Shown: positions 57,651 through 64,000 of the stretch, in pieces | Layout: the number at the start of each line of letters is the position of its first letter | Position numbering within the stretch: position 1 is the first letter of the stretch | The notes under the pieces: generated by a model | Databases searched by the model: none | Seen by the model: only the letters and a program-made list of their open reading frames with translations | Told to the model about the DNA's origin: nothing | NCBI GenBank assembly: GCA_015179045.1 | Contig: WHUZ01000140.1 | Location: 36,470-100,469 of the forward strand | Length of the DNA: 64,000 bases | Direction: 5' to 3' | Origin: Kalaharituber pfeilii | Lineage: Eukaryota > Ascomycota > Pezizomycetes > Pezizales > Pezizaceae | Translations under genes and position numbers: made by a program

Positions 57651-60600
57651 GTGAAGGTAGGGTACCAGAATGTTGGGGGATCGTCGGTGGGGGGGCATGT
57701 GTGGAGGGAGACCATGTTCAAGGAAGGGTGGGACTTGGGCTTTAAGGGAGAAGTGTGGAAAAGGGAAGAAGTGGGGGATGGAAAGTGGGGGGGCACCCGA
57801 GTCTGAAGAGGATCGGGGGGGTCGGGAAGGAGACGAGGGTGGTAGGATGGGAGCGGAGAGAGGGGAGAGGGGGGAGGAGGGGCGACGGGAATATAGTATG
57901 GGGAGAGAGGGAGGGGGTGGCAGTAGGGGGGTATATGTGGACGGGAGATGGAGGAATGAGGAGTTTGAGAGGTGGCTGGAAGGAGTGCTAGAGGTGCAGG
58001 GCAGGTGCGTCCTAGTGGGGGACTGGAACGCGCACAGCCCGGCGTGGAGTCTGGAAGGGGTGGAGGAGAGTGGGAGGGGCAGGATTCTGAGGGAGAGGAT
58101 GGAGGGGGCTGGCTTCACCTTGGTGGGAGAAAGGGAAGCAACGTGGAGGAGGAAGTGGAGGGGAGGTTGAGAGAGTCGAGGATCGACTTGGTGTGGGTAA
58201 GGGGAGTGACGGTGGACCGGGTGGGCCTGGATGGATGTGGGGTCGGACCACTCGGGGCTGGTGGTAGAATTCAGGGGAGAGGGGGAGGTGGAAGAAGGGA
58301 GAACAGGGTAGTGAGGGTTGACTGGGAGAGGATGGAAGAGGAGGTAGAGGGGTGGGGGGGGGAGTGGGGGAGGAGGAAAGGAAGGAGTGGTTGGAGAGGG
58401 TGGGGGGAGGGACCGCATACGAGAGGCTGAAAAGGTGGAAGAGGTCCCTAGAGAAAGAGGTGAGAGTGGGGGGGAGGAGCAAGAGGTGGTGGACGGAAGA
58501 GATAGAGGAGATGAGGAAAGAAGTCAACAGGCTGGCACGGGGGGGGATAGGGGCCAGAGCGAGGTTGACGGAGGGGGAGAGGGTGAGGGGTTGGAAGGCG
58601 GCGGTGCAAAGGATGAAGTGGAAGATCCGGGAGGAGAAGAAGAAGTGCTGGAGGGAGTTCGTAGAAGAGGAAGGGTATAGCGGCCCGTGGAGGGTGGTGA
58701 GGGTGGCGAAGGACCCTTTCGGAGGAAAGGAGAGGATGGGAAGGTTGAAAGATGAGGAGGGGAGGGAGTTGGAGGGGGACGGAGAGAAGGTGAGGGCGCT
58801 GGTGGAGAGGAATTTTGCGTGGAGGGAAGAGGGGGAGGCAGAGGCGGGGGAGGAGGTGGGGGAGGGGGAAGCGGAGGAGGAGGGGATGAGAGGGAGAGGG
58901 AGAGAGTAGAAGGAGAAGTGAGGGCTGCGCTGCAGGGCACCAAAAACAATTCGGCACCGGGACCCGACGGAATCGGATACCGATTGATCAAAGCTGCCCT
59001 GAAGACTCCCATCGGGGATGAGTTAATGAGGGAGATCGCCGAAAACTGGATCCGGAACAGGACCCCAGCGGAGTGGAGAGAGATGAGGGTCGTCATGATA
59101 CCGAAGCCGGGCAAGGACATCAAGACGGCGAAAGCGTGGAGGCCAATCAACCTGATTAACTGTATCGGGAAGATTGGGGAGAAAGTCATGGCCAGCAGGC
59201 TACAGAAAGAAGACCGACTCTTCCACAGGCTCCAGCTGGGAGCACGCAAGGGGAGGAATGCGATCCAGGCGATGGCGAGGGCGGTAACAAAGGTGCAGAG
59301 GTGCCTGCACAGGGGGGGAGAGCAGCGTGGGTGACGGCGGATGTTAAAGGAGGCTTTAACATCGTGAGGAAGGAGGTGGTCCTGAGAAGGATTGAGGAGA
59401 GGGGAGCGAGGGGGTGAGAAAGAAGCGGAGGTGGCTGGAGGAGTTTATGGGAGGCAGGGAGTTCGGAGTGTGGTGGGACGGCGAGGAGAAAGGGAGGGGC
59501 AGGTCGAACGTGGGGGTTCCGCAAGGGTCACCACTGTCACCGGTCATCTTCCTCATCTTCATGGCACCCACCATTGAGAAGATGGAGAGAAGGCTGAGGG
59601 GGGTGGCGATGGGGGCGGAGGTAGAAGTGCCATCGTATGTTGACGACCTGGCAGCAACGATCCTAGACTGGCACGGGTACTGGGATATGGGGCGGCTCAG
59701 GGAGAAAGTGAAGGTGGCGATGGCGGAGGTGGCGGAGGAAGACCAGATCCCGCTGGAGGAGTCGAAGTGGGAGATGATAACCTTCGGGGTGGAAGGAGGT
59801 GGAAGAAAGAGGGGGAGATGCTAAAGTGGTTAGGGGTCATCTTCGATGAGAACTTGACCTTTGGCGCACATTGGCGAAACAGGCTGAGCCGAGCGCGGAG
59901 GCTGGCGGGGGCTCTCTCGGGACTGGGCAACCGGAACTGGGGGATGTCTCCACGCAGCTGGAGGCAAGCCTACACGGGGATGGTGAGGGCGGTTGCAATG
60001 TGGGGAAGCGAGATCGGGTGGAGGGGACAGAAGGAATGGAGGAAGGAGATGGAGAGAGTCCAGCTGCAGGTGTTGAAGAAGGCGGCTGGAGGAGGGAGAG
60101 GAGCGGGGGTAGGAGGGATGAGTGCGGTGTGTGGAGTGGAGGACGTGGAGACGGTCCTGGATGGCGCGCAAGCGAGGGCGATCGTCCGGGAGGTGGAGGC
60201 GCCGTCAGAGCTGGCGGAGCTTTGCACGGGCGACTTCGGAGGGAGCGAGGAGAGAGGAGGAGGCGAGAAACTGGAGAGACTGGGGGGTGCAGTGGGGCGG
60301 TGGTCGAGAATGAGGGGTATGAAGCAGTTCTGGACCGCTGGCAAGGTCAGTGGGCAAGGTTCTCGGAGGAGGGGGAGGAGATCTCGTGGGGAGGGGGGTG
60401 TAAGAAGGTGGAGGTGGAAGTGGTGGAGAGGCGGAAAGGAGAAGTGGAGACGAGGGGGAGTGGGAAGCCGCGATCGGGGAAGCCGGAAGAAAAGGGCAGT
60501 CCTTTTCTCCGACGGCAGCAAGATCGAGGACAGCAAGGTGGGAGCAGGGGTGTGGGGGAGGTCGGCAGCCGTGGCGGAGGTGGTGGGGAGAACGGCGACG

Positions 60601-61259
60601 GTGTTCGATGGGGAGGTGAGGGGAGTGAGAAAGGCGCTGGAGAGTGTGGAGGAGGAGGTCCCTGTACTGATCTGTTTAGATTCTGAGGCTGCCGTCATGG
60701 CGATCCAGAAGGCAGGCAGGGAGGGAAAGGGGAAAACCGAGGATGTGAGGAGAGTGGTGGATGCCGTGGCGAGGAAGAAAAGAAGGGAGGGGATGCGAAA
60801 CTGATGTGGGTCAAGGCTCACATCGGAATCGCAGGAATGAGAAGGCGGATGAGTGGGCGAAGAAGGGGACGGTGATGCAGGGGAAGGAGGTGGCCACCGG
60901 AAGTGGGGTGCGCCAGAGGGTGAAGGCGTGGAGGAAGGAGAAGAGAGAAGTGGAGGTTTGGAGGAGGAAAGGTCATGGAGTGGAATAGGATGCAGTATCC
61001 AATTTCACTGCCTTGCGCCTGGAGAGAGGGAGGTGTGCGTGTGGTTGAAGAGGATAGGGGCGGCTGAGTCGGATAAGTGCAGGTGCGGGGAGGTGCAAAC
61101 CGGGGAGCACTCGCTTTCCGATGCAGAAACCAGAAGAACCGTCCAGAAGGCTTTGAGAGGTGGGGCGACATGGAAAAGATTGGAAGAGAAAGGCGGAGAA
61201 TGGGGAGGAGTATGACGTTTTGGAGAATTTCTTCGCTGGGGTCAAGTTCTAGAAGGTAG
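57651..61259 (+). pseudogene. LINE ORF2: endonuclease, RT, RNase H, C-terminal knuckle
   Basis: The endonuclease starts MVKVGYQNVGGSSVGGHVW (57651), with CVLVGDWNAHSPAW (58010), SRIDLVWV (58175) and GSDHSGLV (58241). RT blocks are APGPDGIGYRLIKAAL (58960), MIPKPGKDIKTAKAWRPINL (59097), GVPQGSPLSPVIFLIF (59514) and catalytic SYVDDLAATILDW (59632). The thumb region has WLGVIFDENLTFGAHW (59828). RNase H has FSDGSKIED (60507), FDGEVRGVRKAL (60605), CLDSEAAVMAI (60676) and WVKAHIGIAG then NEKADEWAKKG (60808-60870, one-base shift between). The C-terminal knuckle is CRCGEVQTGEHSLSDAE (61080). At least six frame breaks; not functional as it stands. Confidence 0.82.
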
Positions 61260-61378
61260 GAGAATGCGGGGTCAAGTTCTAGAAGCTAGGAGAGCGGGGG
61301 CGACGGCGCGTGGGGGCCATGTACGTAGAGAGTTAGTTTAGCCTGTCTCCGGGCTATGAGGGCTTGCCCAGGGACCCT

Positions 61379-61408
61379 GCCATGGCCAAGTGCTACAAGC
61401 GGGGTTAT

Positions 61409-61439
<31 letters not shown>
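61379..61439 (+). other. Type B 3' hairpin and A-tail of the LINE
   Basis: CCCTGC (61377-61382) pairs with GCGGGG about 20 bases on. The inner arms TGGC/GCTA pair through one wobble. TTATGTGATTT and about 25 A follow. This links the hairpin-only inserts to a coding LINE. Confidence 0.75.
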
Positions 61440-62080
61440 CCAACCTCCCCAACCCACCTTCAGCCCACACAGTCACCTCGACAGCGGGGGCACCTCGAGA
61501 CCCCATCAGAGGCCTCCCACACTACGAAAATTTACCACCCGGACGCCACTATCCCCAACAACACACACTCGCCACTCAACATACCACCAACGCCACTCCG
61601 GCGCCCAGCTCCAATAGGCATCCACGGATAAGAGGCAACAACCAATCACAAAATGCCAAATGACAAGAAGACGGAAGGAAAGGACAACTGGGACAGCTTC
61701 GTGAAGGAACTGTTGATGAAAGAAGACGAGGCAAAGAAGCCCCAACCGCTAACACAGGAAAACCTCCGGAAGGCGACGGCGACGGCGACAAAGCAAAACC
61801 GCCACTCCACCAAAGACGGCCCCAAGACTAGACCCGTTCACAGTCGTCGCGAGGGCTGTCACGACGTATCTAAAGACAGAAAACAAAGGCAAAAGAGGGA
61901 CATTCATATACTTCGAGTATCTGGATGACCCAGACGACCCGGATCGCCATAGCCCACAGGGCGGTAAGCGATAAATGATATAAAAAAAAAAAAAAACCCG
62001 GTAGTCACCTGGGGAGACGCCGACGACGGCCGACCCAGGTGGGTGGAGAACAAAAGACAATTTTTCTGGCCCACCAGAGG
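61440..62080 (+). pseudogene. 5' region and ORF1 start of another LINE
   Basis: About 210 bp of C/A-rich leader precede ATG 61653 (MPNDKKTEGKDNWDSFVKEL, then LLMKEDEAKKPQPLTQENLR). After a shift near 61830 the frame reads LDPFTVVARAVTTYLKTENK and GTFIYFEYLDDPDDP. It continues in frame (VVTWGDADDGRPRWVENKRQ) past the 61943-61995 insert when that and one repeat are removed. It breaks off at about 62080 where another hairpin begins. ORF1 identity is by position and composition; there is no knuckle in this piece. Confidence 0.5.
61943..61995 (+). mobile_element. Hairpin-only retroinsertion (type A), copy in a LINE ORF1
   Basis: A 53-bp insert lies between ACCCGG repeats (61937-61942 and 61996-62001). 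It starts exactly at the hairpin foot: outer arms ATCGC (61943-61947) and GCGAT (61968-61972), both ends changed together relative to CTCGC/GCGAG, with inner GCCC-ACA-GGGC. AAATGATAT and about 16 A follow. The 6-bp repeat is short; the restored ORF1 frame supports it. Confidence 0.75.
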
Positions 62081-62098
62081 TCCTCGCCATAGCCCATA

Positions 62099-63960
62099 AG
62101 GTGCCCGAAGTGGTAACGATCTGCCCCCCTGTAACGATCCATTCTCTGGGCACTCCTCGTCATACATTCCTCGCTCTACTACTTATTTTGGATATATTGC
62201 AACTATAGAAATTGCTAACAATATTATACCCAATTTGACATCGCTGAATCAGAATTTGCTATCATAATGAGGAAAAAATCAAAATTCCATTATTTACAAC
62301 CAAATTCATTATTATTCACCTAATTTGAAGCTCTCCCTGTATAGAGTATAGCTCAACATCCTCGAAATCAGGAAAATAATAATAGAAAACTAGTAATTCT
62401 CATCCATCTAGGGCTGGTCTTTTTATTAAAAGTCAATATTGGATATACAGATCATGTGGGATGCAGTGCGCCTTCAATTGTATAGAAGTAGTTTATGTTC
62501 CTGAGCTAATCTCCATACCTTGATCTGACCTTCAGTGTTCCTAGACTCCTCAAGTGATTCAGGAATACGGGACTTGAAGTTGTAGTAGTTGAAGCACTAG
62601 GGGGTAACAGTAACTCCTTCTGAGGTTCCAGGTATGACAGAAGAGACCTATGGCTCAAATCTGCTATTGGAACCTTGTTCTACCCACCCCCCTTCTAGTA
62701 TTCAGACCCTCCTATCTCATGAACTAAAGATCTTTCCCAGCCCCAGCCTTGCATGTGAAGTTCCTCTATGGTATCTTTTTGTAACTTGTTCAGCTGCAGC
62801 CATCTCTCTCTATTTTCGTTCCTCTTTTGCCTTACTTTCTCGATCCATCGCTGCTAACTACTTTGCATATCAGCGCTTCTTTCTTATCCTAAACTATTTT
62901 CGCACCTTCTGAAGTTTCTCTTCCTCCTTTCTGACCTTCGCTGGTACTCTCCGAACATCTCCTACTATTTTTTCCTTCTATTTCCAGTATTGCTTTAACT
63001 TCAGCTCGAGGCGGCTTAGGAGGAAGTGGTGAATATAACGTCTTGGGCGTCTTGGGTAGAGAACCGCATCCACCAGATCAGTGAAAAAACACTTGACTAG
63101 TGACGTTTACTAGTCCTCTGCATAGCTCATTTAGCAATACGCACCTGCATCCCATATATTTTGCTGTCGCATTTCGCATACGTCGCATATACGCTCTATC
63201 GGCCACCCGAGGTGACCCATGACAGCAAGGCAAAAGAAGAACGAAAATAGAGAGAGAATGGCTGCAGCTGAACAAGTTACAAAAAGATACATAGAGGAAC
63301 TCACATGCAAGGGCTGGGGCTGGGAAAGATCTTTAGTTCATGAGATAGGAGGGTCTGAATACTAGAAGGGGGGGTGGGTAGAACAAGGTTCCAATAGCAG
63401 ATTTGAGCCATAGGTTCTCTTCTGTCATACCTGGAACCTCAGAAGGAGTTACTGTTACACCCCTAGTGCTTCAATACTACAACTTCAAGTCCCGGTATTC
63501 CTGAATCACTTGAGGAGTCTAGGAACACTGAAGGTCAGATCAAGGTATAGAGATTAGCTCACGAATATAAACTACTTCTATACAATTGAAGGTGCATTGC
63601 ATCCCACATGATCTGTATATGCAATATTGACTTTTAATAAAAAGACCAGCCCTAAGATAGATGAGAATTACTAGTTTTCTATATAATTTTTCTGATTTCG
63701 AGAATGTTGAGCTATACTATATACAGGGAGGACTCAACTTACGTAAATAATGATAAATTTAGTTGTAAATTTGGAATTTTGATTTTTTCTTCATTATGAT
63801 AGCAAATTCTGATTCAGCGATGTCAAATTGGTATAATGTTAAGCAATTTCTATAGTTGCAATATATTCAAATAAAAGTAGTAGAGTGAGGAATGCATGAC
63901 GAGGAGTGCCCAGAGAGTGGATCGTTACAGGGGGGCAGATCGTTACCACTTCGGGCACGC
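62099..63960. mobile_element. Palindromic (fold-back) pogo derivative
   Basis: The 1,862-bp element has TA on both sides. The left arm (62099-62834) and right arm (63227-63960) are inverted copies of the same sequence, about 735 bp each. Both derive from one end of the Fot1/pogo element at 42075 (same terminal repeat, same GTAACGATCCA block, same remnants of the transposase C-terminus). The spacer continues the left arm's pogo sequence to about 63010, then a short unknown piece, then an LTR fragment. No transposase; it would need one in trans. Confidence 0.85.
63084..63226. repeat. LTR fragment in the spacer of the palindromic element
   Basis: Shares with 48784-49021 the order CACTTGACTAG, ACTAGTCCTCTGC, AGCTCAT, CTGTCGCAT, TACGTCGCATA and GGCC(G/A)CCC, at moderate divergence. 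It shows that the palindrome formed by joining pogo ends around captured DNA. Confidence 0.7.
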
Positions 63961-64000
63961 TAGGGCGGCATGTGAGTAATGAAATAAAAAAAATAAAAAA

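Larger units (their letters stand above)
54470..61439 (+). mobile_element. Near full-length Tad1-like LINE, frameshifted
   Basis: The order is ORF1 with zinc knuckles, endonuclease, reverse transcriptase, RNase H, C-terminal knuckle, 3' UTR, type B hairpin and a run of about 25 A. Base use is strikingly G/A-rich on the coding strand (GAGG/GGAG everywhere), unlike the neighbouring host genes. Many +/-1 shifts break the frames but catalytic motifs are well kept, so decay has mainly been by indels. The 5' end near 54470 is approximate; no target repeat was found. Confidence 0.85.
62083..64000 (+). mobile_element. Type A hairpin tail split by the palindromic element
   Basis: CTCGCCATAGCCCATA (62083-62098) and TAGGGCGGCATGTGAG (63961-63976) are the two halves of one hairpin, followed by TAATGAAAT and an A-rich run to the window end. 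The split falls at the TA in the hairpin loop, duplicated by the insertion. The 5' and 3' boundaries of this insert are not visible. Confidence 0.8.

Noticed and set aside
57198..58418. Long minus-strand Pro/Ser/Leu-rich frame
   Set aside because: Antisense of the purine-rich LINE; pyrimidine-rich strands rarely contain stops, so the openness is compositional.
1..64000. CRISPR arrays, bacterial operons, tRNA or rRNA genes
   Set aside because: Tandem repeats here are contiguous minisatellites without unique spacers. Genes have spliceosomal introns. I saw no tRNA cloverleaf with a proper T-loop (GGTTCRANYCC) and no rRNA.

Overview
This window is eukaryotic and reads as a filamentous ascomycete (Pezizomycotina). 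Its genes are split by 47-100 nt introns with GTAAGT-like donors, CTRAY branch points and YAG acceptors. The protein families (a fungal NACHT/STAND protein, a DUF4419 protein, a long C2H2 regulator and a DPP1-type lipid phosphatase) and the elements (Tad1-like LINEs, a Fot1/pogo element) are typical of that group. Four host genes lie in a large amount of transposon debris, as in repeat-rich Pezizomycetes such as truffles; that placement is inference.

Layout. 1-10 kb: a decayed 5' LINE copy, an inverted LINE 3' fragment, a Ty3-like Gag remnant and a second LINE RT fragment. 11.5-16.4 kb (-): a two-exon C2H2 zinc-finger gene of about 1,592 aa. 16.4-21.4 kb: long noncoding upstream region. 21.7-24.8 kb (+): an 8-exon NACHT protein of 885 aa with an intact frame. 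25-32.9 kb: mostly unannotated sequence with RT and copia scraps. 33.0-34.3 kb (+): an 8-exon PAP2 phosphatase of 294 aa. 34.6-37.6 kb: nested LINEs with a MITE. 39.8-40.5 kb: a TA-flanked MITE. 42.1-44.8 kb: a Fot1/pogo element. 45.4-47.5 kb (+): a 3-exon DUF4419 gene of 584 aa. 48-53.4 kb: AT-rich, apparently C-to-T mutated DNA carrying two LTR-like elements, one holding a Tc1 element. 53.6-54.4 kb: a tandem repeat and a gypsy 3' end. 54.5-61.4 kb: a nearly full-length but frameshifted LINE. 61.4-64 kb: the start of another LINE, short retroinsertions and a palindromic pogo derivative.

The main discovery candidate is a family of tiny retroinsertions. LINEs here end in a short conserved hairpin followed by an A-tract. 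Two stem variants exist (CTCGC/GCGAG and CCTGC/GCGGG), with compensatory changes in both the inner and outer stems. At five sites (417-480, 5317-5372, 41234-41317, 47775-47849, 61943-61995) only this hairpin plus its tail is inserted between direct repeats of 6-16 bp. In every case the insert begins at, or within a base or two of, the 5' foot of the hairpin. This suggests discrete hairpin RNAs mobilised by LINE machinery rather than random 5' truncation.
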